Part shown: positions 45,293 through 55,674 of the stretch, piece by piece
How the letters are laid out: each line of letters starts with the position of its first letter
Position numbering within the stretch: position 1 is the stretch's first letter
Source of the DNA: UBA3263 sp964554335
Lineage (GTDB): Bacteria > Bacteroidota > Bacteroidia > Bacteroidales > Muribaculaceae
Direction of reading: 5' to 3'
Assembly (NCBI GenBank): GCA_964554335.1
Contig: CAZKOF010000001.1
Location: 1 to 64,000 of the forward strand
DNA: 64,000 nt
Translations under genes and position numbers: made by a program
The notes under the pieces: model-generated
Seen by the model: only the letters and a program-made list of their open reading frames with translations
The model's database searches: none
What the model was told of the DNA's origin: nothing

Positions 45293-48200
45293 ATGAAAAA
45301 GATTTTTTTCGCACTTATTGCGACCCTCCTCTGCTCTATGACAGTCATGGCCGACGGTCGCACCGTTACCGGTCAAGTGCTCTCGGAGGCCGATGGTGAG
45401 CCTCTGATCGGCGCGACGGTTCTTCCCCTTCCGGCGGGTAGCGGCGAGGGCACCGCGACCGACATCGATGGTAACTTTTCCATCACAGTGGCCCAAACAT
45501 GCAACGAGCTTCAGGTTTCGTATGTCGGTATGCAGACCCGCACGGTGCGCATCACCTCGGGGCCGATGCTTATCAAGTTGTCGAATCATGAAAACCGTCT
45601 CGACGAGGTGATGGTCGTTGCCTACGGCACGGCCAAACGTGGCGAGTTCACGGGTTCAGCGTCGGTTGTCAAGGCCGATGCCATTGCCGACGCACTGGTG
45701 TCATCGGTGACGTCGGTGCTTGCCGGCAAGGTTTCGGGCGTTCAGATTCAGAGTTCAGACGGCCGCCCGGGCAGCTCGCCGACATTGCGCATACGCGGCG
45801 TCGGCTCTATCAATGCCTCGACGAGTCCTCTGTATGTTGTTGACGGAGTGCCCTATGACGGTGCCATCTCAGATTTGGCGTCGTCGGATATCGAGTCGAT
45901 GACAGTGCTGAAAGATGCAGCCTCTACGGCGCTCTACGGTGCCCGCGGCGCCAACGGCGTCATTCTGGTGACTACCAAGCGCGGTGCTTCGGGCGAAGCC
46001 AAAATCACGTTTGATGCCCGCTGGGGTGCGAATATGCGCCAGATGCCCAACTACAATGTCATAAAAAGCACCGGTCAATATACGGAGCTGATGTATGAGG
46101 GGCTTTACAACCAGAATATGTCGACGGGCAATATGACGGCCGAGCAGGCCTGGCGCAATGCGGCGGTCTCGACGCTCACGGCCACGGGCTATCAGATATA
46201 TACGGTGCCCGCGGGCGAGTATCTCATCGGCCGCAACGGCCGCCTGAACCCCAATGCCACGCTCGGCTATAGCGACGGCGAGTATTTCTACATCCCGGAC
46301 GACTGGACAAAGGAGTCGCTCCGCAACGGCTTGCGTCAGGAGTATAATCTCGGCGTCAGCGGCGGCACGGACCGCATAAAGTACTATGTCAGTGGCAGCT
46401 TCCTGGGCGATGACGGTATTATCCGCGAAAGCGATTTCAACCGTTTCTCGACCCGCGCCACGGTTGACTATCAAGCTAAAAAATGGCTCAAAATCGGCAC
46501 GAACCTCGCCTATACCTACGCGAAAGCCGACCGCCCGAGCGATATGGACCTGGACTATGCGACATCATCGGGCAACGCTTTCTTCCTGGCCAACCGGTTC
46601 GCACCGGTCTATCCGATGTATGTACGCAATGCCGACGGCTCGCTGATGATCGACCCCTCTACCGGCCATAAGGTCTATGACTACGGCGACAAGTCGATGT
46701 CGACCAACTTCACGCGTCAGTTCGTGTCGCAGGCCAACCCGATCGGTAACCTCGTTTACGACACCAATGAGTATCTCAGCGACGTTTTCGACGGAAAATG
46801 GTACGTCACGCTGACCCCTATGGAGGGCCTGACGATTACCGGCAACGCCGGCTACTGGCTTTCTAACGACCGCATCCACCTGTTGAGCAATCCCTTCTAT
46901 GGCCAGGCCGCCGAATCAAAGGGTTTCGCCGAACAGGCCTACACCCGCTCGCGCTCCATCAACCTGCAGGCGCTGGCAACTTATAACCGCACCTTCAATC
47001 TGGTCCACAACATGGACGTCATGGTTGGCTACGAAACCTACAACCTGGAGTCGGAAACCGGCGCCGCCTACGGCTATAACCTCTATGACCCCAACTCGTG
47101 GGTTGCCGACAACACGATTGACCGCAAGAACGGCATGGGCTATCGCGATGTGCAGTACACGACCCGCGGCATCCTTGCCCGCGCCAAGTATAACTATGAC
47201 AACCGCTACTTTTTCCACGCCAGCTACCGCCGCGACGCCTCCTCGCGCTTCGCTCCCGAACACCGCTGGGGCAACTTCTTTTCCGTCAGCGCCGCCTGGG
47301 ATATTGCAAAGGAGTCGTTTATGGAAGACTTCACTGCCGTTGACCAGCTGAAGTTCAAAGCCTCTTTCGGTCAGAACGGCAATGACAACCTCGGCGCGCA
47401 GCCCTACTACTATTATGCCTGGCAGGACCAGTATCAGGTCACGGGTGCCGACGGCGTCTGGAACGATGCCACCCTCGTCTACAAAGGTAACCGCGACATT
47501 ACATGGGAAACCTCTAACGCACTTAACGTAGGTTTTGACTTCAGCTTCTTTCAGGGCAAGCTCGACGGCACAATCGAGTATTATCAGCGCCAGATATCGG
47601 ACATGCTCTTCTTCCTGCCGACGGCCCCGTCGCTCGGCTATGACAGCTATCCTGCCAACGTCGGCTCGATGCGCAACTATGGCGTTGAAATCGAACTTAA
47701 CTACAACGTTTTCAACACCAAGAACTTCACCTGGGACATCAACGCCAACCTGACCTCGATGGGCAACAAAATCATCAAGCTCCCCTCAGACCTGGTCACT
47801 GACGGATACTGGCTCGACGGCGCGCGCATTTTTGAAGAGGGATCCTCGATGTATCAATATTATCTTCCCTCATATGCCGGCGTCGACGAAAATACCGGCG
47901 AGGCTCTCTACTGGGCCAGACAGGCTGACGGCACCGAGTTCAAGACCGCCAACTATTCTGACGCCTACAACGGCAACCCCGAAAAGGGACTCGTTGAGAA
48001 CCGCAAGCGCAGCGGCAACATGCTCCCCAAAATCTATGGCGGCTTCGGCACATCGCTCAACTTTTATGGCGTTGACTTCTCGATTAGCTTCTCGTATCAG
48101 ATCGGCGGCCGCATTTTCGACTCCACCTATCAGGCGCTCATGCACAACTCCCAGGCCCGCAACATGGGTATGAACTACCACGTTGACATTCTCAACCGCT

Positions 48201-48514
48201 GGACTCCCGAGAATACCCGCACCGACGTACCCCGCATCAACGCGGCCGATAGCTATACGGCATCGTCGTCAGACCGTTTCTACATTTCGAGCAACTATCT
48301 TTCGCTCAACAATATCACTCTGGGCTATACGCTGCCTAAGCAGTGGACCGACAAACTCGGCGTAGAATCAATCCGCATATATGGCTCCGCCGAGAACGTT
48401 GCCCTTTGGAGCAAACGCCGGGGCCTCGACCCTCGTCAGAGCTTCGCTACCTCGAATAACTCGACCTACTCACCCATCCGCTCGATTTCAGGCGGTCTGC
48501 GTGTCCGGTTCTAA
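45293..48514 (+). CDS. SusC/RagA-family TonB-linked outer-membrane transporter
   Basis: This 1073-residue protein has a signal peptide (about 1-19), a CarboxypepD_reg-like domain (about 24-100, TGQVLSEADGEPLIGATVLP), a TonB-box-type segment VMVVAYGTAKRGEFTGS (about 105-121), a plug domain (about 125-235, with TVLKDAASTALYGARGANGV) and a 22-strand barrel that ends in aromatic-terminated GGLRVRF. It forms a complex with the SusD-like lipoprotein encoded 25 bases downstream to import a glycan or peptide. No consensus promoter was obvious in the 148-base gap upstream. Confidence 0.95.
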   Translation: MKKIFFALIATLLCSMTVMADGRTVTGQVLSEADGEPLIGATVLPLPAGSGEGTATDIDGNFSITVAQTCNELQVSYVGMQTRTVRITSGPMLIKLSNHENRLDEVMVVAYGTAKRGEFTGSASVVKADAIADALVSSVTSVLAGKVSGVQIQSSDGRPGSSPTLRIRGVGSINASTSPLYVVDGVPYDGAISDLASSDIESMTVLKDAASTALYGARGANGVILVTTKRGASGEAKITFDARWGANMRQMPNYNVIKSTGQYTELMYEGLYNQNMSTGNMTAEQAWRNAAVSTLTATGYQIYTVPAGEYLIGRNGRLNPNATLGYSDGEYFYIPDDWTKESLRNGLRQEYNLGVSGGTDRIKYYVSGSFLGDDGIIRESDFNRFSTRATVDYQAKKWLKIGTNLAYTYAKADRPSDMDLDYATSSGNAFFLANRFAPVYPMYVRNADGSLMIDPSTGHKVYDYGDKSMSTNFTRQFVSQANPIGNLVYDTNEYLSDVFDGKWYVTLTPMEGLTITGNAGYWLSNDRIHLLSNPFYGQAAESKGFAEQAYTRSRSINLQALATYNRTFNLVHNMDVMVGYETYNLESETGAAYGYNLYDPNSWVADNTIDRKNGMGYRDVQYTTRGILARAKYNYDNRYFFHASYRRDASSRFAPEHRWGNFFSVSAAWDIAKESFMEDFTAVDQLKFKASFGQNGNDNLGAQPYYYYAWQDQYQVTGADGVWNDATLVYKGNRDITWETSNALNVGFDFSFFQGKLDGTIEYYQRQISDMLFFLPTAPSLGYDSYPANVGSMRNYGVEIELNYNVFNTKNFTWDINANLTSMGNKIIKLPSDLVTDGYWLDGARIFEEGSSMYQYYLPSYAGVDENTGEALYWARQADGTEFKTANYSDAYNGNPEKGLVENRKRSGNMLPKIYGGFGTSLNFYGVDFSISFSYQIGGRIFDSTYQALMHNSQARNMGMNYHVDILNRWTPENTRTDVPRINAADSYTASSSDRFYISSNYLSLNNITLGYTLPKQWTDKLGVESIRIYGSAENVALWSKRRGLDPRQSFATSNNSTYSPIRSISGGLRVRF

Positions 48515-48539
48515 CATCCGATAATTCTCCACATCAGCT

Positions 48540-50135
48540 ATGAAAAAAACTATTTTCCCGATATTAGGTGTCATGACTGCCGCGATGCTCAGCGGTTGCT
48601 ATGAAATGGATACCTACCCGCTCAACCAATACCTGACCGATGAACAGAAAACCGAGGCAAAAGAGCAGAACCCCGAAATGGCGCAAGCCGGCATTACGGG
48701 TATCACGGCCCTCTTCTCGACTTACTGCCAGACCTTTCCGGACCGCCAGGACGATGACTTCGGCTTCCCCTCGATGATGATGGCCCGCGACAGTCGCGGC
48801 GTCGACATGGTCGGCGTCAACTCAGGCTATAACTGGTTTCTCCCCTCGACAAGCATGAGCGACTGCGACCCCTCGGGCTATGCCTCGGCCATCTGCTGGG
48901 CTAACTGCTACAAGCAGATTTTTGCCGCCAATGCCGCGCTGAAGTCGATTGACCCCTCAACCACGGACCCGACTCTGCAGTTCTATATTGCCCAGGCAAA
49001 GGCGATGCGTGCCAACGACTACATGATTCTTGCGCAGACCTATCAGTTTACCTATGCCGGCAATGAAGACAAGCCGTGCGTGATGCTCGTGACTGAGGAG
49101 AACGAGAACGAATATGCCACCACAGGTTCGCGCCGTGCTTCGGTTCGCGCAATCTACGATCAGATTATGGCTGACCTGAACTCGGCGATTGACCTGCTCA
49201 AGACCGGCGGCGTGAAGCCCTCGGACGTGCTCGACTCCAAGCCGAAGCGTTTCGTTTCATTGGCCGCGGCCTACGGCTTGCGGGCCCGCGCCAACCTTAT
49301 CATGACCAAATGGGCCGACGCCGCTGCCGATGCCGATGCCGCAATCAACAATTTCGACGGGATGCCGTCATCAACCACAGTTGCCGGAGCTCCGGGCTTC
49401 ACGTCGATCGACGAGAGCAACTGGATGTGGGGCATCGCGATTGCTCCGAGTGACCGCGTTGTGACCTCCGGAATTATTAACTTCCCCTCCCACATGGGTT
49501 CGCTCAACTACGGTTACGCAACCTCCGGGGCCTGGCGCATGGTCAATAAAAAGCTCTATGACGCAATTCCGGCGACAGACGTGCGCAAAGGCTGGTTTCT
49601 CGACGCCGACTCCAAGAGCAGCGGCTTGACCGAGGCACAGCAGGCCTTTGTGGACTCGAAGAAGATGCCTGCTTACACACAGGTTAAGTTCGGCCCCTAT
49701 GGCGGCATACTCGGCCAAAGCGAGAACGCCTGTGACATTCCGCTGATGCGCGTCGAGGAGATGTACCTAATCAAGGCCGAGGCAACGGCAATGGCCGGCG
49801 GCGACGGCGCGTCGATTTTGACCGACTTTGTCAAGACCTATCGCAACCCCGCCTACTCCTTTACGGGCTCGGGCACCGACGTGCAAGACGAATGCCTGAT
49901 GCAGCGCCGCGTTGAATTCTTCGGCGAAGGCATCACCTACTTCGACTTCATGCGCTTGAACAAGGACTTTGATCGCACCGGCGGCGGTTGGCCCGCAGTG
50001 TTCAACTACAATGTCAAAGCCGGCGACCCGGTGCTCCTTCTCTGCATTCCCGAAAGCGAACAGAACGGCAACAAGGCTTTCTCTGCCGCCGAAAACAATT
50101 CACCCGCTCCACGTCCAACCCCCGTAGTAGAATAA
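48540..50135 (+). CDS. SusD/RagB-family surface lipoprotein
   Basis: This 531-residue lipoprotein has a lipobox Cys at about residue 20 (MLSGCYEMDTYPL). The TPR-like SusD helices include CYKQIFAANAALKSID (about 121-136) and AQAKAMRANDYMILAQTYQ (about 150-168), with the C-terminal signature LMRVEEMYLIKAEATAMAGG (about 401-420) and ECLMQRRVEFFGEG. It captures substrate over the SusC pore. It is immediately followed by another lipoprotein in the same transcript. Confidence 0.95.
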   Translation: MKKTIFPILGVMTAAMLSGCYEMDTYPLNQYLTDEQKTEAKEQNPEMAQAGITGITALFSTYCQTFPDRQDDDFGFPSMMMARDSRGVDMVGVNSGYNWFLPSTSMSDCDPSGYASAICWANCYKQIFAANAALKSIDPSTTDPTLQFYIAQAKAMRANDYMILAQTYQFTYAGNEDKPCVMLVTEENENEYATTGSRRASVRAIYDQIMADLNSAIDLLKTGGVKPSDVLDSKPKRFVSLAAAYGLRARANLIMTKWADAAADADAAINNFDGMPSSTTVAGAPGFTSIDESNWMWGIAIAPSDRVVTSGIINFPSHMGSLNYGYATSGAWRMVNKKLYDAIPATDVRKGWFLDADSKSSGLTEAQQAFVDSKKMPAYTQVKFGPYGGILGQSENACDIPLMRVEEMYLIKAEATAMAGGDGASILTDFVKTYRNPAYSFTGSGTDVQDECLMQRRVEFFGEGITYFDFMRLNKDFDRTGGGWPAVFNYNVKAGDPVLLLCIPESEQNGNKAFSAAENNSPAPRPTPVVE

Positions 50136-50141
50136 TTCATC

Positions 50142-51485
50142 ATGAAAACGAACTATCTTTTCCTTACCCTTTTCGCCCTCGCGCTGACCGCATGCGACGG
50201 CAAGGATGAACCCGAATATGCTCCCGCCGATGTTCCCGCCGAGGCCCGGCGCGTCCACTTCGCCGAGCCGTCCATGACCCGGATTGTTGACGCCGGGAAC
50301 ACAACGTTCGACGTCTATCTCTACCGGCCCGACAACCCCTCGGCCGGAGAGCTGACCGTGCAGCTCACCGTCACTGATCCGTCAGGATTGTTTACATTCC
50401 CGCAGGCTGTCACGTTTGCCGCAGGAAAATCCATGACGCCAATTACCGTCGGCTACGACGTTTCGGCAATGACGCCCAACACGCCGTATGAAACCTATAT
50501 TGCCGTTGATCAGGCTAATGCCGACCTCTATGGCGAGACAACCCTCAAACTCACCATCAACTATGAGGTCATGACCGAATGGGCTCTTTTCGGCGCCGAA
50601 CCCGGAACGGCCAAAGACGGTCTTGGAGTCTGGACTTTGGGCTCAATCTTCGAGGGCAACGTCTTCGAGGGTGCGCGGGTCATGGAGCGCCACGTCCCGA
50701 CGAATCCCGACGTTATGGAGTATACTCTTCAGCTCTATGATGGCGAAGATATCGAGCAGGCAGACCCCACTGCTCCCTATGATGACGAAATCTGGTTTTC
50801 AGTGATGACCTTTTCGACGACCGACGGCGGCAAGACCATTACAGTCCCCGTTCAGACATTCGTCTTGGAACCGAGTTTGCAGTTTGCAGACGCCCATTCT
50901 TTACTTCCCGACAACTTTCAGCAAAGCTCATATTGGGATAATGCCAAAGGTACGTTCGTGCTGAATATCATGTATTTTGATGCCGAAGGTCCATGGAATC
51001 CCGGCGACGAGACGATTGCCCTAAACGGATATGTCGACACAAATGATTACACTCTGACGGTCACCGACCTCGGCCAGACCACCGTTGAAGGTAAGGATTA
51101 TACGCTCATCGGATTCAGATATTCCCCGAATGCACTTGAACGCATTGACTATACGATTGTTCCGACCGGAAAGGACAAGCCTCTGACTACAGAAGAGATC
51201 AAGATGATTGCCGAAGTTATCGCCGATCCGGACCAGACGGAATATGAGGTTGCATCGGTTGCGAAGCCGGGCAATGTTGTCCTGACTTTCGATGCATCGG
51301 ACTCATATACTCTCGTTGCCATCGGCTATAATGCTGCCGGCGAGGTAAAGGCAACCGCCACGTGTGAATTTACATACACGGCGGCAGATGCTCCCGCAAC
51401 TGATGGCGCACGCGCCAAGTTCATGGTGAAACCTCATGATTACGGGGGCAAAAAAGTTTTCCGTCTTCCTGTTCCCCGCAGTTAA
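50142..51485 (+). CDS. Surface lipoprotein of the SusC/SusD locus
   Basis: This 447-residue lipoprotein has a signal with Cys at about 19 (LALTACDGKDEPEY). A beta-sandwich-like region of Calx-beta or DUF4843-like type (about 35-145, LTVQLTVTDPSGLFTFP) is followed by a second beta-rich region containing TEWALFGAEPG and ALNGYVDTNDYTLTVTD. It lies 6 bases after the SusD gene and is probably a third surface binding component, comparable to SusE/SusF in position only. No enzyme gene accompanies the locus. Confidence 0.78.
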   Translation: MKTNYLFLTLFALALTACDGKDEPEYAPADVPAEARRVHFAEPSMTRIVDAGNTTFDVYLYRPDNPSAGELTVQLTVTDPSGLFTFPQAVTFAAGKSMTPITVGYDVSAMTPNTPYETYIAVDQANADLYGETTLKLTINYEVMTEWALFGAEPGTAKDGLGVWTLGSIFEGNVFEGARVMERHVPTNPDVMEYTLQLYDGEDIEQADPTAPYDDEIWFSVMTFSTTDGGKTITVPVQTFVLEPSLQFADAHSLLPDNFQQSSYWDNAKGTFVLNIMYFDAEGPWNPGDETIALNGYVDTNDYTLTVTDLGQTTVEGKDYTLIGFRYSPNALERIDYTIVPTGKDKPLTTEEIKMIAEVIADPDQTEYEVASVAKPGNVVLTFDASDSYTLVAIGYNAAGEVKATATCEFTYTAADAPATDGARAKFMVKPHDYGGKKVFRLPVPRS

Positions 51486-51553
51486 TTTTTAATCTTATTC
51501 GACTTTTAACCTATTTGTATTGCCGTTGCGACTTGTTTGTAACGGCAACTTTG

Positions 51554-51561
51554 TAACTTTG
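51554..51561 (+). promoter_or_regulatory. -7 promoter element of obgE
   Basis: TAACTTTG, preceded by TTG at 51533-51535 at an 18-base distance. It lies 175 bases before the obgE ATG, leaving an unusually long leader. Confidence 0.7.
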
Positions 51562-51658
51562 CAGCCGTAAACCTCGTCAGGTAATAAACCTATCAGACGT
51601 TAATCTTAAACGTTACAATCATTAAGACAGACTAAACCGTCACTATCACAAACTTATT

Positions 51659-51730
51659 CTAACGAGTTGCCCTCGACGGGTAGCTCGTTAGTTTTAATAG
51701 AGAAACTTAATCGCGCCCCGGGGCGTTTTC
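51659..51730 (+). promoter_or_regulatory. Structured 5' leader of obgE with two hairpins
   Basis: CTAACGAG (51659-51666) pairs with CTCGTTAG (51684-51691), with an inner CCC/GGG stem, then TTTTAA. A second, CG-rich palindrome CGCCCCGGGGCG (51714-51725) is followed by TTTTC just before the start codon. Either could pause or terminate transcription, or mask the start. The 5' end of the leader (about 51568-51655) shows no other gene. Confidence 0.5.
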
Positions 51731-51736
51731 AAGTAT

Positions 51737-52906
51737 ATGGCAGATTCTAATTTTATTGACTACGTTAAAATACAATGCCGCTCGGGCAAGGGCGGCGCAG
51801 GTTCGCGCCACTTTCATCGCGCCAAATATGTGCCTAAAGGCGGTCCTGACGGTGGCGACGGAGGCAAAGGCGGCTCAATCATATTAAAAGGCAACCGCAA
51901 CATGTGGACTCTGCTGCCGTTGAAGTATCAACGCCACATATTTGCCACCAACGGAGAATCGGGCGGCGCAGGACGCTCGTTTGGCAAAGACGGCGAGGAC
52001 CGCATAATCGAGGTGCCGTGTGGCACGGTGGTGTTCGACGCCGAAACCGGCGAATATATCACCGAGGTTACCGACGACGGCCAGGAAGTAGTCTTGCTCA
52101 AGGGCGGCCGCGGCGGCCTGGGAAACTGGCACTTCGCAACGTCGACCAACCGCACTCCGCGATATGCCCAGCCGGGCGAACCCGCCGAGGAGCGCACCGT
52201 GGTGCTCGAACTAAAGTTGTTGGCCGATGTCGGTCTCGTCGGCTTTCCCAACGCCGGCAAATCTACGCTGTTGTCGGCCGTCAGCGCCGCGCGCCCGAAG
52301 ATTGCCGATTATCCGTTCACGACTATGGAGCCGCAGTTGGGCATTGTCAGCTACCGCGATAACCGTTCGTTTGTCATGGCCGATATCCCCGGCATTATCG
52401 AGGGCGCCAGCGAGGGACGTGGCCTCGGACTCCGTTTCTTGCGCCACATTGAGCGCAACGCCGTGCTCCTGTTCATGATTCCTGCCGACGCCGACAATAT
52501 TGCCGAGCAATATGACGTGCTTCAGCGCGAGCTGACCGAGTTCAATCCCGACCTTGCCGACAAACCCCGCGTGCTGGCAATCTCGAAGTGCGACATGCTC
52601 GGCGAGGAGTTCATCGAGGAGCTGCGCGCCGAAATCGAGCCCACGTTGCCCGAGGGGGTGCCCCACGTGTTCATCTCCGCCGTAACGGGCCTCAATCTTC
52701 AGTCGCTGAAAGATATGCTCTGGTCCGAAATCACCTCGGAGGCTAACCAGCTCCAGGCCCGCAGCATAACCCATCGCCCTCTCGATGGCCACCATCGCGT
52801 TGCCGACGAAGACGCCCTGGAGTTCGAGCAGATGATTCCCGACGATGAGCCGGAAGACGGCATCACCGACGCCGACCTCGAGCTCGACTGGGACGACGAG
52901 GAATAA
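51737..52906 (+). CDS. obgE: GTPase Obg/CgtA
   Basis: This 389-residue GTPase functions in 50S ribosome assembly and stress signalling. It has the glycine-rich Obg fold (about 1-158, GKGGAGSRHFHR, PDGGDGGKGG, FGKDGEDR), then the G domain: GFPNAGKST (G1, about 167-175), DYPFTTMEPQ (G2), DIPGIIEGASEGRGLG (G3), SKCDM (G4, about 282) and SAVTGLN (G5). The C-terminal tail is short and acidic (DLELDWDDEE). Confidence 0.96.
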   Translation: MADSNFIDYVKIQCRSGKGGAGSRHFHRAKYVPKGGPDGGDGGKGGSIILKGNRNMWTLLPLKYQRHIFATNGESGGAGRSFGKDGEDRIIEVPCGTVVFDAETGEYITEVTDDGQEVVLLKGGRGGLGNWHFATSTNRTPRYAQPGEPAEERTVVLELKLLADVGLVGFPNAGKSTLLSAVSAARPKIADYPFTTMEPQLGIVSYRDNRSFVMADIPGIIEGASEGRGLGLRFLRHIERNAVLLFMIPADADNIAEQYDVLQRELTEFNPDLADKPRVLAISKCDMLGEEFIEELRAEIEPTLPEGVPHVFISAVTGLNLQSLKDMLWSEITSEANQLQARSITHRPLDGHHRVADEDALEFEQMIPDDEPEDGITDADLELDWDDEE

Positions 52907-52920
52907 TAGCCTGCTCCGCG

Positions 52921-52948
52921 GATGCAGGAGGGTGTTGCATATGTCGGT
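52921..52948. repeat. Solo half of the dispersed GGAGGGTGTTGCA repeat
   Basis: GGAGGGTGTTGCA followed by TATGTCGG matches the inner arm and the nearby CATGTCGG of the element at 43508-43684. Here the partner arm is missing. It lies between obgE and the next promoter. Confidence 0.5.
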
Positions 52949-52957
52949 TAAAATTTG

Positions 52958-52965
52958 TAACTTAG
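52958..52965 (+). promoter_or_regulatory. Imperfect -7 promoter element before the MG2/plug gene
   Basis: TAACTTAG differs from the consensus TAnnTTTG at one base. It lies 28 bases before the ATG at 52993, with TTTG-like bases upstream in a T-rich stretch. Confidence 0.4.
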
Positions 52966-52992
52966 CGGCGAACTACCTAAACAACAGGAATT

Positions 52993-55592
52993 ATGGCCAG
53001 TAAAGTATTTCGCTTCGTTGCAATGCTATTGCTCGTTTTCGCTTCGTCGCCATGCAACGCCCGTACGCTTAGTGCCGACTCTCTTGCCCGTCGGATAGCG
53101 TGGCAGCAGTGGATTTTTCCGCAGGAGAAGGTCTATGTCATGACCGACCGCGACGGCTACGTGTCGGGCGACACGGTTAGGTTTCGTGCGTTTTTGGTCG
53201 ATGCGATGACCCATGTACCCGTCTGCACCGGCAGCCGCTTTGTCTATGTAGAGGTAGTCAACCCTTTCGGTGAGACGATCGAGCGCGTTAAAATCCGTCA
53301 GCGCGACGGCCTTTTCGCCGGCATGATTCCGCTGCCGGAGGAGCTTGCCGAAGGTCAATATACACTATATACACTATGTGCCTATACCAACTTCATGAAA
53401 AACAGCGGTGAGGATTATTTCTTCCGTAAGCCGTTGCCGGTTCGCAGCTACCTGTCGAAGAAATACTCTCTGCAGACCGAATTCAATGGCGACCGGATGA
53501 TTGCGCGCCTGACCGAAAAGGGTACGACCGTGCAGTGCGCGTCGAATATCTCGCCGTCGTCGGCCCTGATAAGGAGGTTTTGGTCGACAATCTTTGCAAG
53601 CGTTCGTCGCTGAGCCTCAGGTTGACTGACGACCTTCGGGCCATGGGTGCGCTGAAAGTTAAGTTTGACCGCTATGAGAAGTTCGTGATACTCCCTGCCG
53701 ACGCCGATTCGTTGGCCGTGACGTTCCATCCCGAGGGCGGTTATCTGATTGCTGATCAATCGAACCTATTGGCTTTCAAGGCGCTGCGACCCAACGGCCT
53801 GTCGGTAGAGATTTCGGGTAAGATAGTTGACTCGAGGGGCGATAGCATCGCGCCGTTGCGGTCTGCTCATCGAGGCATGGGCGCCGTCACGTTCACTCCC
53901 TCCGCGGGCGAGAGCTACCGCGGCATTGTCGGCGGACGCGAGTTCCCGCTTCCATCTTCGGTGGATAATGTTTCGGTGCTTCATGTCGATAATCCCTCAG
54001 GCGGGTCCGATTTGTTGCGGCTGACGGTTGCCGGTCATTTTCCTGCCGGAGCCTCGTTGCTGGCCCATAACTGCGGAAGGGTGACGTTTGCGTCACCGCT
54101 TGACACGAGCGCGGTTGAGCTTCGGCGCGCTCCTTTGGGTTCGGGCATTGTGCAGCTTCTGCTTGCCGACTCCCTGGGCCGTATTCTCAGCTCGCGCATG
54201 ATATTCAATCATACGGATTACCTTTATGATGTCCCATTGGACTCCGTTCCGCCGGGCGATTACGCCGTTCGCCTTTTCAACCCCGACCGCGTGAGTCCTG
54301 ACACGACGCGTTCCATCGTATCCAACCTGCTGCTGACCAGTGAACTCCGAGGTCATATCGAGGACACCGATTACTATTTTTGCGGAGTCGATAGCCTGCG
54401 TCGCTCCCACCTCGACCTGCTGATGCTCACTCAGGGGTGGCAACGCTATGACCTTCCGTCAGCGCTTCGTGGAGAATATGCCCACCCGACGGAACCTGTT
54501 AAAATCGGCGGCGAGATCACCGGTATGGTGCGCTCGCGCTGGCGCTCAAAACCGTTGTCCGGGGCCAATGTTGTTGTCATGGCCCCCTCGATCGGTTACG
54601 GAACGGGGAGCCGGACCGATTCCGTGGGTCGGTTCGTCATCAACGGCTGCGACTGGCCCGACGGCACGTTCTTTGCCCTTGAGGTCTATGGTCGCAACGG
54701 CAGCCGCGAACATAATTTCGAGGTTGACGCGGAAACATTTCCTCGAATCACTCCGCTTCGCTTTGCCCCTGAGAGCGTCGAGTCCGACGAGGAGCCAATC
54801 TTCTCGCCCGCGGGGAGCATTCTGCTTAACGAAATCGAGGTTACGGCTCCGCGCACTTCTGAGGAGGCGCGTCGCGAACTGTTTAAAGCCCTCGGCGTCC
54901 GCGCCATCACCGCCGACGATATTGCCGACAAGCATTTCACCTCCTATGAGCAGGCGATACGCACGATACCGGGTCTTCGCATCCATAACGGCAACGTTGT
55001 CTCCAACGCCTCGCGCGGCAGCATTTGGAGCTCCGGCGGCGGCCATATTCCGGTGGAACTTTGGGTTGACGGCATGAAATGGGAACCGCCCTATGGCTCA
55101 GGAGCCGGGGGCATTATATTCCGCAAAGACCCCAATCTTATCGGCGCAAATAATGAAGGTGATAATTCGGGATTTGATTATACTGTAGGTATTTCAAATA
55201 CGCTTTATGAGTTTGCGGCAATGTACCCTCTTGATATGATTGAAAGCATAGAGTACTTCAAACCATCTACAGCTATGTTCATAAGTATGGGCGCTGCAAA
55301 CGGTGCAGGAGCATTGTTATTCAATACTAAAAATGGCTCAAAAGGTCAAAATTGGGACCACGACCTCTTTATAAAGACAATCATGCCGCTCGGTTACCAA
55401 TCGGCCCCCGAGGTCTACAAACCCCATTTCGTCTACGATGAAACCTCCGACGAAAAAGATGCCGTCAACCTCGGCTGGTACCCCTCGGTCAACGACATCA
55501 ATTCTGTTGACGGGGCGCTCGGATGCAGTTTGATGCTGGAGGGCTTCACCGAGCTATATCAGCCGATTAGGGTGTTGATTCCGGAGCATTGA
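52993..55592 (+). pseudogene. MG2-like / TonB-plug exported protein, frameshifted
   Basis: The restored protein would have about 866 residues. The first part (to about 53533) has a signal peptide (about 1-23) and an MG2-like domain (QEKVYVMTDRDGYVSGDTVRF, about 41-61). The second frame (from about 53535 to 55592) continues with beta domains, a CarboxypepD-like segment, a plug-type region (ALGVRAITADDI, TIPGLRIHNGNVV) and a C-terminal stretch (GAANGAGALLFNTKNG), but no barrel. The break lies in CCGTGCAGTGCGCG; one added G gives VQVRVEYLAVVG, a continuous strand. The patch at about 55136-55360 is strikingly AT-rich. Confidence 0.78.
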
Positions 55593-55659
55593 CAACTTTG
55601 GAGTAGGTTTTGCGACCTCTCATCCGGAGGATAGGGGACTAAGTTCGGGATTTTTTTTG

Positions 55660-55667
55660 TAACTTTG
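55660..55667 (+). promoter_or_regulatory. -7 promoter element of the GT39 operon
   Basis: TAACTTTG, followed by 7 bases and then the ATG at 55675. The expected start of transcription coincides with the start codon, suggesting a leaderless mRNA. Confidence 0.7.
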
Positions 55668-55674
55668 CGGTGTT

